Shown here piece by piece: positions 1-10,252 of a stretch of 23,495 nt of DNA. Source of the DNA: Pleurobrachia bachei (Eukaryota > Ctenophora > Tentaculata > Cydippida > Pleurobrachiidae); NCBI GenBank assembly GCA_000695325.1, contig AVPN01000783.1, positions 13,694 to 37,188 of the forward strand, read 5' to 3'. Position 1 is the stretch's first letter, and each line of letters starts with the position of its first letter. Below the pieces are notes generated by a model that was not told the DNA's origin, made no database searches, and was given only the letters and a program-made list of their open reading frames with translations. The translations under genes were made by a program, and so were the position numbers.

Positions 1-1500
1 ATCTATATTATAAAGTACAAATGAGTGGCGTGGTGATGGTGATGGTGATGGAGTATCCTAGCTTGCAATACTAGCGTGCAACAATTTGCCTAGCAGTTTG
101 CCCCATTTGCCCGTGCGAATCAAGGGTTGTTATGGCGGGTGGGCAAGGGTGTGAATACTGCACGTGCATGTTGTTGTTTGATTGTTGCGTGTTCCTGCGG
201 TGTTCCTGTGGTGTTTTGGGGTCTACTGCTGGAGCCGCCATGATTATTGATTGCCAAAGCTTTTCTATCTACGTACCCCGTTGATTCTCTACACAGCTAC
301 TATACTACTGATCTTTATCACCTGATTCTACATGTTATTCAGCGGGATTTCCCTTGATGTTTATAACCTGCGCTCGACCACTACCAACCTCCCGACATCG
401 AGAGACGAAGAGTGAGAGGATGGGGGACATAGAGACGGGGGGGGGTGTTGTTGGGCTTCATACAACGGGTATTCTAGTATAAAATATAATTGATCGACCC
501 TCACAGATCGCATGCTCGCTTTGCGGTGGGAACTACAGAAAGTATAATAACACTGGATATCTTTATAAAGGAGCACTGGCTATCTTTATGAAGGAGCAGG
601 ATCTCACCTGGAATGGTGAAAGAATGTCCAGTTGAACAGCTATGGTGGTGAGAACACATGCAGTAGTGTATGTCCTTGTGACAGCAGGTACCGCCATGTA
701 CTCTTGGTGGAAGGTCTGTGCCATGGTGGCAGCTTAGAAGGAGAGAAGTGGTAATTGTTAGATAAACGGGGGCATCATGGTGGGAGCTAGGGACTAGGGA
801 GTCGGGAGAGAGTGCAAAATGATTGTTTGATAAACGAGGGACCATGGTGGCCCACCATTGGTGGGAGTTAGGAGGGGAGAAAGAGAGGCTTCAGGAATCC
901 CTTGAATTTTTAAATTTTGGATTTAATCACTACTTTTTTTTTCTGGTGGTGACGAATGGCCTAAATAGCAACTCTGCATTTTCGGAGCGTGCAAGTCTAG
1001 CCCATGCGTGTAGTTCACAGACGATCGCATTTACACTGATGGCTGCTGCCTGCTTGTACAGCCAGCCGGTAACGACACACAAATATTGGCTGTTTATTTT
1101 CCGAGAAAGAAGCACAAGCTTAGCAGCTTCACGAACAAGTTTTGGGATCGCGTCTATGCGTGGCACACCCAGTGACTTACGGGACCTTTTGATGGTCGAA
1201 AACACTACTAACTGAACCGGAATGGCCATGTTTATACAACTTATAATGAACAAACATATTATATGGTCTAAAACGTTAAGTTTTTTTTGTTTTAGTTTAG
1301 TGAACTGTGGCATCACCCGTATGGACCATAACCATGATTAGATTTCGTGAAACATTAACACATTAACAAAATTAACATGACCACCCCCCCTTTAAACCAA
1401 ACCATCCGCTCGGGATGAGTATTGTTGAGAATTGAAAACAATTAAAAATAGATGTTGAAAAAATTAATTTATTGATGATTGTGTTTTCATATACATACAA
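1..1500. other. Gene-poor region with short repeats
   Basis: No reading frame here resembles a known protein. The stretch holds a short (GGTGAT)n run at 32-51, a 23-bp tandem duplication at 552-597, and two diverged copies of a GATAAACG..GGG..CATGGTGG motif starting at 761 and 829. Open frames exist on both strands at about 823-1316, but I recognise none of them and they overlap each other. The last part (1380-1500) is AT-rich and lies beyond the poly(A) signals of the minus-strand protease gene, so it is probably intergenic. Confidence 0.5.
552..597. repeat. 23-bp tandem duplication
   Basis: Two adjacent 23-bp units, 552-574 and 575-597, share the form ACTGG.TATCTTTAT.AAGGAGC and differ at two positions. 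No function is evident. Confidence 0.8.
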
Positions 1501-1501
1501 C

Positions 1502-1507
1502 TTTATT
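1502..1507 (-). terminator. Poly(A) signal of the protease gene
   Basis: AATAAA on the minus strand (TTTATT on plus), 110 bases downstream of the protease stop codon at 1617-1619. A second AATAAA lies further on at 1468-1473. Both are in AT-rich sequence, as expected for a 3' end. Confidence 0.6.
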
Positions 1508-1616
1508 TCACAATAAAATCTTCAAGCTCAGTAAAACAGAGAAAAAAAACTTTTTTAGTTTGAACTAAGTTTCATGGTTCGATATTGATTGGAAAACTAT
1601 TCGTTATTCTCACTGT

Positions 1617-3886
1617 CTACCGGCCACTGTATTCCCACACTTTAATCTCGGTGAACTCAAGACAATTCTCGGTGCCCTGAAAGAACCAAACTCCTATTCC
1701 AGTTTCACCTCCACAGTCCAACCAATACGTTTGATCCCCCACGGACTCTCCGTCTCGCACGTGAATTGTGTTAACGGGACACTGAGCCATCGATCTATCG
1801 TCAATGATAGCGTACACTTCCACCCCGTCCAATCGAACCCTGCAGAAATAAATTAGTGTTAGTAAATAATCAGCATTTGTATACACTTCCACCCCATCCA
1901 GTCGAACCCTGCAGAAACAAATTAGTGAATAATTGGGTAATCAGTCATTTCTTCTCTGGACACATTGGACAGCCTGAATAGATTAGTTCTCGACAGAGTA
2001 TACATCAATTACATACCTGTTACCGTTGAATTTCCCATTGATTACTTTAATTTTTCCAATCTTGTACTCTCCACCGAAATAGTATTTGAACCACTGATAT
2101 TGACCACTACACTCTGTGTGGCTTGCAGTGTTTAGGTCCCCGTCTACCGCATACTCAGCTGAAATCATGCGTTATGTTTAGAAATTATGTCTAAATGCTT
2201 GGTTTGTGTTATGTTTAGAAATTAGTTTACGCAGGGCGACTGCGGTATAACCAGGTTCAATATCATTTGAAGTTGAATGCAAAAAAACTCACCAACACGA
2301 TCGGAATACTGGGAAGTCATTGAAACTCTAGATGCCCTCAAGAACTTTTCTTGGTCATCATCATTATCACCATCATCATCATCATTTTCATTTCCACAAG
2401 CGTTGCAACTTTTTTTGCAGTTCACCAACATGATTGCCGCCTCACTCTCACATTTTCCAGCTGCTGCTCGGAGATCACATCCAGGCATTTTATTAACACA
2501 CTCCGGATCATCCTCCTTGTCATCCTCGCACTGTCCACAGGTTCTCTTGCAGTGGTCCGCCATGAACTGCACGTAATCTCCAGAGTCACAGTAACTGATC
2601 CACGATGGACAGTTCTCACGGTACTCTTCACTGTCATCACAGTCACTAGGCTCAGGGTCAGGCTCGGGTTCAGGATTATAATCATCCTCATTTAGATCCT
2701 TTCCAATCAACCAATACGCAACATCGGTAAAATGACAGATGCTCCTGCCACGTTTAAAGTAAATGTACCCCTGGTCGCCCCAGTCAGTGCCCCATGAATT
2801 CTTAACTTCCCAAGAATACTGGTCATAGCCAACCGTAGAGACGGCATGCCATCCGCTGTTTTCCTCTACCCAACACCCGTCGTAATGACCCGAACTGGTA
2901 AGGGAGGATTGGAATTTAGATACTGACTTCGTGGACTTCGGTGTTTTACATTATTATATCGTCTACTTGAACCCAGCTGAGACCAGCTCATGGCACCTGG
3001 TATGCACCAACCTGTAGGGATAAAAATCGTTTTCCACTCGGAAATAGTTTACAATGGGACCGTCCTGAAGAGCTGTCACCATTGAGGAATCCTGGACGCT
3101 GACACCCTGTTCATAGAAATACTTGATCTCTGCAATCTCTACCTCTCCCTGGAACACGTTGCCGTAGGACGTGTAGCTGCAGTATCGGTCCGAACCTAAA
3201 TCAGAGCCGGTCAATTTTTAAAGGTAGAAGATTATAATAACAACAACTAGTGATATTTATATTTTATGTTTCTCTTACCTGTGTACTGAATGCTACTAGC
3301 GGCCCAAGCATAGTTATCATGTTCTTGGACCCACCTGTTTAAGAAAATACGATCGTATAATAAGGGTACATAAACCCGAAAATGCAGGCTAAGAGGTTAA
3401 ATAATATCAAATAATTACTTACTCCCAGACAAGAGGAGATTGGCCCCCATCGCAGCCATCTCTTCCAGTCTCTTTTTCGTAAGTACAATCAAGATAGAGC
3501 TGTTCGGCAAGTTGTTTCTGGTTTCCAGTGGCAACCCCATATATGAATTCCAGAGGTACCGTGGCTGCAAAAGCCCAACAGCTACCACATCCACCTAAAA
3601 TGTTTTGAAGAAATAAGCCTGGGAAATTTCAGTTGCCAAAGCAACACAGTTGCTAAAACTCTCACCTTGATTTTTGACGGCTGTCACATATGGCCTCCAA
3701 GTCCGTGCGGCGGGTGCTCCGACAGAGCTCAACCCCTGGGCAGCCATTCTCGTGCCATGAGCAGTCACTGTACTGGAATTCACATTTGCCCCGAGGAACA
3801 TTGACCGCTCATCTTTGGTCATCATCGTGAAGGAATTAACTCCCATTTTATATCCTGAGTTGTGCTTGTTGTGGTCTTTAATCATG
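1617..3886 (-). CDS. Papain-family protease with two ShK domains and F5/8C-like tail (3' copy)
   Basis: This is the 3' half of a secreted C1A cysteine-protease locus. Inferred exons (minus): 3886-3666 (5'-truncated propeptide), 3594-3423, 3334-3279, 3195-3012, 2894-2293, 2158-2017, 1839-1617. All have GT-AG ends and matching phases. The propeptide keeps I29-like features (HN, GVNSF). The catalytic domain has NQGGCGSCWAF (oxyanion Gln and nucleophile Cys), GWHAV (His) and KNSWG (Asn), so the triad is complete. An acidic Pro-Glu linker then leads to two six-cysteine ShK modules. The last two exons encode a galactose-binding-like (F5/8C/fucolectin-type) domain beginning near AVDGDLNT. This copy has no signal peptide because the duplication breakpoint cuts exon 1. 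Exon 1 of the upstream copy (5765-5318) spliced to these exons 2-7 gives an uninterrupted frame of about 608 codons. A role in extracellular digestion or defence is inference; the family and domains are clear. Confidence 0.82.
1839..1910 (-). other. Tandem 3' splice sites of the last protease exon
   Basis: The acceptor TTTCTGCAG followed by GGTTCGA.TGGA occurs twice on the minus strand, with exon starts at 1908 and 1839. The spacing is 69 bp, an exact multiple of three, and no stop lies between them. Use of the upstream site would add 23 residues beginning with a duplicate of VRLDGVEVY. The pair looks like a local duplication of the acceptor with its first exon bases. The proximal site (1839) gives the more compact domain. 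Confidence 0.7.
2240..3886. repeat. Tandem duplication unit 1 (protease exons)
   Basis: This 1647-bp block is repeated directly at 3887-5538 (1652 bp). The two copies differ by only about ten substitutions and one 5-bp insertion, so identity is above 99 percent, introns included. Homology starts abruptly at 2240/3887 and ends abruptly at 3886/5538. The flanking bases do not match, so the junction at 3886/3887 shows no microhomology. Confidence 0.95.
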
Positions 3887-5538
3887 CTGCGGTATAACCA
3901 GGTTCAATATCATTTGAAGTTGAATGCAAAAAAACTCACCAACACGATCGGAATACTGGGAAGTCATTGAAACTCTAGATGCCCTCAAGAACTTTTCTTG
4001 GTCATCATCATTATCACCATCATCATCATCATTTTCATTTCCACAAGCGTTGCAACTTTTCTTACAGTACACCAACATGATTGCCGCCTCACTCTCACAT
4101 TTTCCAGCTGCTGCTCGGAGATCACATCCAGGCATGTTATTAACACACTCCGGATCATCCTCCTTGTCATCCTCGCACTGTCCACAGGTTCTCTTGCAGT
4201 GGTCCGCCATGAACTGCACGTAATCTCCAGAGTCACAGTAACTGATCCACGATGGACAGTTCTCACGGTACTCTTCACTGTCATCACAGTCACTAGGCTC
4301 AGGCTCGGGTCAGGCTCGGGTTCAGGATTATAATCATCCTCATTTAGATCCTTTCCAATCAACCAATACGCAACATCGGTAAAATGACAGATGCTCCTGC
4401 CACGTTTAAAGTAAATGTACCCCTGGTCGCCCCAGTCAGTGCCCCATGAATTCTTAACTTCCCAAGAATACTGGTCATACCCAACCGTAGAGACTGCGTG
4501 CCATCCGCTGTTTTCCTCTACCCAACACCCGTCGTAGTGACCCGAACTGGTAAGGGAGGATTGGAATTTAGATACTGACTTCGTGGACTTCGGTGTTTTA
4601 CATTATTATATCGTCTACTTGAACCCAGCTGAGACCAGCTCATGGCACCTGGTATGCACCAACCTGTAGGGATAAAAATCGTTTTCCACTCGGAAATAGT
4701 TTACAATGGGACCGTCCTGAAGAGCTGTCACCATTGAGGAATCCTGGACGCTGACACCCTGTTCATAGAAATACTTGATCTCTGCAATCTCTACCTCTCC
4801 CTGGAACACGTTGCCGTAGGACGTGTAGCTGCAGTATCGGTCCGAACCTAAATCAGAGCCGGTCAATTTTTAAAGGTAGAAGATTATAATAACAACAACT
4901 AGTGATATTCATATTTTATGTTTCTCTTACCTGTGTACTGAATGCTACTAGCGGCCCAAGCATAGTTATCATGTTCTTGGACCCACCTGTTTAAGAAAAT
5001 ACGATCGTATAATAAGGGTACATAAACCCGAAAATGCAGGCTAAGAGGTTAAATAATATCAAATAATTACTTACTCCCAGACAAGAGGAGATTGGCCCCC
5101 ATCGCAGCCATCTCTTCCAGTCTCTTTTTCGTAAGTACAATCAAGATAGAGCTGTTCGGCAAGTTGTTTCTGGTTTCCAGTGGCAACCCCATATATGAAT
5201 TCCAGAGGTACCGTGGCTGCAAAAGCCCAACAGCTACCACATCCACCTAAAATGTTTTGAAGAAATAAGCCTGGGAAATTTCAGTTGCCAAAGCAACACA
5301 GTTGCTAAAACTCTCACCTTGATTTTTGACGGCTGTCACATATGGCCTCCAAGTCCGTGCGGCGGGTGCTCCGACAGAGCTCAACCCCTGGGCAGCCATT
5401 CTCGTGCCATGAGCAGTCACTGTACTGGAATTCACATTTGCCCCGAGGAACATTGACCGCTCATCTTTGGTCATCATCGTGAAGGAATTAACTCCCATTT
5501 TATATCCTGAGTTGTGCTTGTTGTGGTCTTTAATCATG
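3887..5538. repeat. Tandem duplication unit 2 (protease exons)
   Basis: Second, 1652-bp copy of the block at 2240-3886. It is 5 bp longer because of an expansion in the GC-rich Pro-Glu linker (about 4305-4315), where a GGCTCGGGTCA-type repeat has an extra partial unit. The near-identity of introns means the duplication is recent or has been homogenised. Confidence 0.95.
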
Positions 5539-5765
5539 TTGTAGTTTTTCACAAAGGCCCGCTGTCTTATCGCCGCTTGGATTGGATTTGCCCGTAGTGC
5601 CGGATCCTCAACATCATTGTATGCAGCCAAATACAGGTTGTAAGCCTCACTGACACTTCCAGCATTCTCTATCCGGGCTTTTGTGTCCGCGGATTTTGCA
5701 GTCGTAGAAAGTCGCAAGGCCTCACTAGGAGGGAGGAGATAGCAAAGCAAACAAATCAGTAACAT
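3940..5765 (-). CDS. Papain-family protease, 5' copy with signal peptide, frameshifted linker
   Basis: This is the 5' part of the same secreted C1A protease locus. Exons (minus): 5765-5318, 5246-5075, 4986-4931, 4847-4664, 4546-3940. Exon 1 starts with a hydrophobic signal peptide (MLLICLLCYLLPP), followed by an I29-type propeptide with HNKHN and GVNSFTMMTKDE. The mature domain retains the Gln/Cys, His and Asn active-site motifs. A 5-bp insertion in the acidic linker of exon 5 shifts the frame, so the two ShK modules are lost if this exon is read through, although their own frame is still stop-free. The copy has no F5/8C exons; those lie only in the downstream copy. Exon 1 and exon 5 both end in phase 1, so exon 1 can splice in frame to exon 2 of either copy. 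Skipping this damaged copy would give an intact protein. Upstream lies a 74-bp palindrome. Confidence 0.8.
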
Positions 5766-6858
5766 TTTATAATAGCAAACTGAATTTCTGTTCTAATATA
5801 ACGGCTGAATCTTTGTTCTGTATAATAGCTATCAGAGTTCTGTAACCAAATTATTGTCATGAAACTCCTCTATAATCTAAACAAACTAACCAAGGCAAAA
5901 TTCTGCTGCATAAGTAAATTTACTTATGCAGCAGAATTATGCCTTCGTTAGTTTGTCGACAACTCAATAAACGAAAGCTCACGGAGGGGTAATTTAATAG
6001 CGGTCACACTTTCTCTCCCTCTCTCTATCTCTATCTCTATTTCGCCCTTCTCTCTTCTTCATACCTTCTTGTTTCCACACTCCTGCTCTCTTGTTGTAAC
6101 AGACGCCGGACCTCAATTTGTTTGCCTAAGTTGGGTAATCACTTAGTTGGCCACGCCTGGATGCTTGGTGACGCAGTCACCCAGCACCCTTACAGCTTTC
6201 GCGCCACAACGAAGCTTGCGTAGCCCACCACCAAACCGGATGCCACAATCCGGTGCAGGTGCAAGGGGTATTTGGAGTTTCACAAAGGGCCCAAAGAAAA
6301 ATACAATAGCCGAAAAATTTTAAGTAACTTTAACCTTTAATTAAGTTCGAAATTCTTCATATTTAGTTGCTATTTAGCCCATCAGAAAAAAGTAGGGCTC
6401 CTGAAGCACCCTAGTGTAAGGATTAGATTGGGGTAGGAAAGAAGAAAGGGAGGGTGTATTGATAGAATGGGCCAATAATTACTCAAGATTGTTAATCGTT
6501 ATACAAATAGAAAAGTGTATACATTTCTTACTGATACATAAACATATATCTTGTGCTATAAATATAAATTAAATGTGTGTATGAAAATATGATTTATAGG
6601 GCTAGTGATGAGATCTCTGGTCAACAAAGATCCCTTAAATATTACTGGTAGCTTGTGAACTTTATGTACATTCTGTGACTCTTTACACGCTTTAAAAAAC
6701 AACACAATTCTGGCAAAAATTAACTCTAACAAACGGTTCCAAGTTCAAAATGTTACTTTATACACATCACTAAGTCATGCAACCTAAACCGTCCCAATCA
6801 GAGCTACTTGATCTAAACCATCTCATATCATTTCTCCGAAATTATCGTCCTGATGTCT
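5766..6858. other. Intergenic region between protease and DAAF9
   Basis: This holds the putative 5' region of the protease gene and the 3' end of DAAF9, both on minus. It contains the palindrome at 5882-5955, a CT-rich microsatellite-like tract at about 6009-6060 (CTCTAT units), and small hairpins such as GGTGAC-gca-GTCACC near 6168 and ACCGGAT-N6-ATCCGGT near 6236. I looked for a tRNA in the GC-richer part (6100-6280) and did not find one. A variant ATTAAA on minus near 6333 could serve DAAF9, but there is no canonical AATAAA between it and the DAAF9 stop. Confidence 0.5.
5882..5955. repeat. 74-bp near-perfect palindrome
   Basis: Two 37-bp arms (5882-5918 and 5919-5955) meet with no spacer at GTAAATTTAC and pair at 35 of 37 positions; the innermost 20 pairs are perfect. 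It lies about 117 bp upstream of the protease start codon. It may be a fold-back or MITE remnant, or a cruciform-forming element. No target-site duplication was confirmed. Confidence 0.9.
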
Positions 6859-9800
6859 TTAAATCCCGTCAAACAGCGACAACATTTTAAAGTTATCAAC
6901 CTGCTTGTTAAATCTCTCTACCTCACTATTCTTCTCCGCCACGTACTTCTCCACTAACTCACCGTACACCGGGTGTTCGCTACTCTTGCCCGATGTCATT
7001 GACACGTAATAGGTTCCATTGAAAAACCACCCCTCCGGAAGAGGGGACTTACTCGCAACATCCTTCAGCCTCTCTTTCTCATCTTTAGTCAGGGAAAACT
7101 TGGTCAGGGGAGACTTCTTGGTCGGGGGTCTGGAGACACAACCTTGGAGCCAGGATTTCACCTGTGACTCTGTTAAACCCAGACCGGTGAACTGGAAACA
7201 GTTCTGTGTGCCGGGAGCGAGTGGCTTGGTGAATTTTGTCAGGGAGATAGCCTCACTTCGGGGAGTGAACTCTACCGAGTAAACGGATTTGTCATCGGTA
7301 AACTTGGTCCTACCGCCAAGATAGAAAATGGATCCGTTCATTGCGAGTCTGTCTACAAACACCCGTCCCTCCTTTTGGTGAAGGGATTTGAGGTGAGACA
7401 TGAATCGAGCCTTGCACAGCTCACCTTCAAACTGGACAGTCAGGTGAGTGATGTCTAGGAAGGGGGCTCGATCTTTGAAACCTTTGTTATACCACCCAGG
7501 TGAGGAGAGGTGCCGGGAAATAGGGAGAGGAGGCTCACTAAATGCATCCAGTGCACAGATCTCCTCAAGGTCGTCTTGGGATATGAAGTTGTTGCTAATC
7601 ATCTCAATAATATGGCACTCCGAGTTAATTTTCCGGATAGTAGCTAACCTCTCATCCCCTGACTTCTTGTTCTGCCCCGAAACAATTATATTATTCGACC
7701 ACCCCTCCTGGCACTGTTCCAGAACCTTGGGGAACACCGTCCGGTTACACAGGAACACGTTCCTTAGGTCCACACACGTGTTAACACAAGACACGTGACA
7801 AGCCTTTCTTGTCTTGGCGTCCGGGTGTTGAATGATCGAGGAAAGGACCTCTGCGGGGGAAACATATGCACTGACAATAACAATCACCCGGAGCGGATCA
7901 CCACCCCGAGATGCCAGTGTTTTGAGGGACTTTTGGAGGTTTTCAGTGCTGTAAAGATCAGGTGCGGTGAGGGGCTGGCGAAGAACAATAAACTGCTGCT
8001 CCGGACATTCTTCCGTGATCAGAGAACATATTTTCTCCTGGTTAGACCCTGGAATTCCAATTAGTAGGGTGATCAGCACAGAAGGTTCAATTGTTTCCGG
8101 TACCATGGATGGGTTGATATCACGCTGATTGTAGGTGAAGTTCCCATGGGAGCTGAGCATGAGATGCGGGGCAAAGTTGGCGAGGGTAGGATAACTGCAA
8201 TCCAGGGTCACTGCCTCCTCCCTAGACAGAGCGGAGATCTGGATTTCCACATCCGGAGGTAGATCATCTGAGTTTGTGCTGACACCACTTTCCTTGAGGA
8301 GGGGAAGGAGCACCTCGGAGGCGTACTTGAAGGCTTTGGCCCTTTGCCAAAAAACCAAACATAACCGTTTGTAGAAGGGTGGCAGGCAATCCGCTGTATG
8401 CTCAATGTACAGGGAGATGGAAGATGTGATATTCTTGGCCACTCTGATTTCCTTTATAGCGGAGAGGGGGATGTTGAGGGGAGTTGAGAAGGGTGAGGTG
8501 ACAAACATCTCTCCATCACTGACAACTACATTTCCCTCGTATAAATCAGAGGAAAGGATAGAACAGGCTGCGGATTCCCCCGGGGAAGTAGAGTTCCATT
8601 GAACATACGTGGGAATGACATTGGTTATCACCAAACTCTCAACATCATCACCTGAGCTATCGCCATTCTCAACTTGGAGATGGGAATCAATGAAGGTCTC
8701 ACAGTGAACTAGAGGCTTGAACACCACACCTGGTTTCTCTGTGCTGGTGATACCGGAAATAGAAACCGAAATAGTCTTCAGGGCGTTCTTACTGGAGGGA
8801 TCGACAGGTTCGCCACGTACGTTAAATCCACCCACTTGAACGGCAATTTTGAGAGTTTTCAGGTTTATGGTTTTGAGCATGGGGTGTTTAGTTGAGCCGA
8901 TCTTATCAGCAAACTTTTTCAAAAAGTATGACTGGATTTTCCCGGCATTCTGAGTCGATGCAAATCGTTGAATTGACCGCTGAGTTGTGGCGACCATTGA
9001 ATCAAAGATGATTGACAGTGTAACCAAGTCAGGCGATGAGGATGAATGAACAAAATAAGTTCTGCCACAAACCATGGCCGGTTGACTGACGGACATGGTT
9101 AGAAACAGAGGAGCACCTGTTACCGGATGATTCTGTTGCTCAAATTTGACACTCTCTGCCCCGGTACCATGAGACAAATAACTCCTGATGGGATCAAGGG
9201 ACAGAGAGAGGTCGGTCACCCCATTTTTCAGTTGGATTCCCACGTTCCTTATCGATAAATTCCACTGGTATCTTAGCAATGAGGCAACTTCTGTTAGAAG
9301 ATGATTAAGAGACCCGAAATCGAATGTCGTGTAGATGTCCTGAAAGTCTAGAGGAATCAAATTGTGAGTGAGACCAAAGAATCCATTGGAACCGTAGTTT
9401 TCTAGAGCATACGCCTGAATAATGGGCCACTTTTCCAGGGACATGACATCAAACATCTTTCCGCTGTGGGGAACAGCGATTTTTGGAGCATTTGATGTCA
9501 TGGAGATAAAGGCGTATATTTTATGATCCTCTACCACATTTTCGTCAACAGAAAGAGAAGGATCTAGGCAGTGAATCTCAAGATCAGGTATCTTGATTAG
9601 GAAAGGGAGAAGGGCATCATACGTCTCACTACTCGTATACAGGTGGACCTTCTCTTCTCGCACCATCAGCACTAGCTCATCTGTATCCACCACAGTCTGT
9701 TGGCGTGTATAATTCCCACTGCGATAAACGGAGCATCCAAAGAGCAGAAAATTGATGAAATGGCGAGCATCTGGACTGTAGCGACTGTCTATACCATTAA

Positions 9801-9942
9801 CTGCTAACAATCCATCGATTTTCTTTTCTTTAAGATACTTTTGGAGCTTACGGATTCGTAGAGAGCTCAAGTAGGGAGCGTCTTTCAGCGAAGATTTCTG
9901 AGCACTAATCGTAGGGTGAGTCACACTTCCCACAAACTCCAT
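6859..9942 (-). CDS. DAAF9: Dynein axonemal assembly factor 9 (C20orf194/Shulin-like)
   Basis: Single uninterrupted frame of 1027 residues. DAAF9/Shulin binds and packages outer dynein arms in the cytoplasm before delivery to cilia, and the vertebrate protein has been linked to the GTPase ARL3 (family knowledge). The N-terminal part has the family-type stretch DGLLAVNGIDSRYS (about residues 43-56) followed by HFINFLLFG. The middle is compatible with the SPT16-like pita-bread region. A degenerate P-loop, GIPGSNQEK, sits near residues 627-635. A CobW-C-like beta-rich segment follows at about 826-935, and a basic, charged C-terminus ends the protein. I chose ATG 9942 because the frame further upstream has only a TTG and crosses a strong acceptor (CTCTTTACAG) ending one base before the ATG; transcript exon 1 is therefore elsewhere or a spliced leader. 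The protein is slightly shorter than my recollection of the human one (about 1180 aa). Lack of coding introns is notable next to a seven-exon neighbour. Confidence 0.85.
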   Translation of the reverse strand: MEFVGSVTHPTISAQKSSLKDAPYLSSLRIRKLQKYLKEKKIDGLLAVNGIDSRYSPDARHFINFLLFGCSVYRSGNYTRQQTVVDTDELVLMVREEKVHLYTSSETYDALLPFLIKIPDLEIHCLDPSLSVDENVVEDHKIYAFISMTSNAPKIAVPHSGKMFDVMSLEKWPIIQAYALENYGSNGFFGLTHNLIPLDFQDIYTTFDFGSLNHLLTEVASLLRYQWNLSIRNVGIQLKNGVTDLSLSLDPIRSYLSHGTGAESVKFEQQNHPVTGAPLFLTMSVSQPAMVCGRTYFVHSSSSPDLVTLSIIFDSMVATTQRSIQRFASTQNAGKIQSYFLKKFADKIGSTKHPMLKTINLKTLKIAVQVGGFNVRGEPVDPSSKNALKTISVSISGITSTEKPGVVFKPLVHCETFIDSHLQVENGDSSGDDVESLVITNVIPTYVQWNSTSPGESAACSILSSDLYEGNVVVSDGEMFVTSPFSTPLNIPLSAIKEIRVAKNITSSISLYIEHTADCLPPFYKRLCLVFWQRAKAFKYASEVLLPLLKESGVSTNSDDLPPDVEIQISALSREEAVTLDCSYPTLANFAPHLMLSSHGNFTYNQRDINPSMVPETIEPSVLITLLIGIPGSNQEKICSLITEECPEQQFIVLRQPLTAPDLYSTENLQKSLKTLASRGGDPLRVIVIVSAYVSPAEVLSSIIQHPDAKTRKACHVSCVNTCVDLRNVFLCNRTVFPKVLEQCQEGWSNNIIVSGQNKKSGDERLATIRKINSECHIIEMISNNFISQDDLEEICALDAFSEPPLPISRHLSSPGWYNKGFKDRAPFLDITHLTVQFEGELCKARFMSHLKSLHQKEGRVFVDRLAMNGSIFYLGGRTKFTDDKSVYSVEFTPRSEAISLTKFTKPLAPGTQNCFQFTGLGLTESQVKSWLQGCVSRPPTKKSPLTKFSLTKDEKERLKDVASKSPLPEGWFFNGTYYVSMTSGKSSEHPVYGELVEKYVAEKNSEVERFNKQVDNFKMLSLFDGI

Positions 9943-9952
9943 CCTGTAAAGA
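9943..9952 (-). other. Splice acceptor one base before the DAAF9 start
   Basis: On the minus strand a pyrimidine-rich TTTTCTCTTTACAG ends at 9944 and is followed by G-ATG-G. The AG is therefore one base before the start codon. It could close a 5'-UTR intron or serve as a spliced-leader acceptor; the sequence alone cannot distinguish these. Confidence 0.65.
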
Positions 9953-10252
9953 GAAAAGCTTTTTAACAAATTACTTGAGCTCTGAAGATATTAAAAGGGT
10001 AGAGGGAAGCTAGAAGAGGGAGAAAAACGAAAAAGCAACAACCCCAACACCGATTGGGAGAAAAACAGCAGAAACACCGCAAATCTCCAAAAAGGGGAAG
10101 TTTGGCATATGCTACAGGCCCTTTTATAAAGGGCCTGGAGGGAATACCGCGCTGGGGGGGAATACATAATCAATCATATCTCCAGTTCCAGATAAGGTAC
10201 AGAAATCGTTTTGGTATCGTTAGAAAGAGAAAGATAAGAGCTTTCAAATGCA

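Noticed and set aside
501-845. Minus-strand frame rich in His, Ser and Leu
   Set aside because: Composition follows low-complexity repeats in the DNA and resembles no protein.
930-1229. Minus-strand open frame of about 99 codons starting MAIPVQL
   Set aside because: No recognisable family, no splice or poly(A) context, and a similarly long frame overlaps it on the plus strand, so it cannot be supported as a gene.
2277-4362. Plus-strand and alternative-frame open frames over the ShK exons
   Set aside because: They are shadows of the protease exons; they appear in both duplication copies and have low-complexity content.
6100-6300. Possible tRNA or tRNA-derived SINE in the GC-richer part
   Set aside because: Only small isolated hairpins are present; no cloverleaf or convincing A and B boxes could be assembled.
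6859-9942. SPT16 (FACT subunit) as the identity of the long minus gene
   Set aside because: The pita-bread-like middle region is shared, but the N-terminal NGIDSRYS region, the degenerate P-loop and the CobW-C-like tail fit DAAF9/Shulin, and the acidic SPT16 C-terminus is absent.
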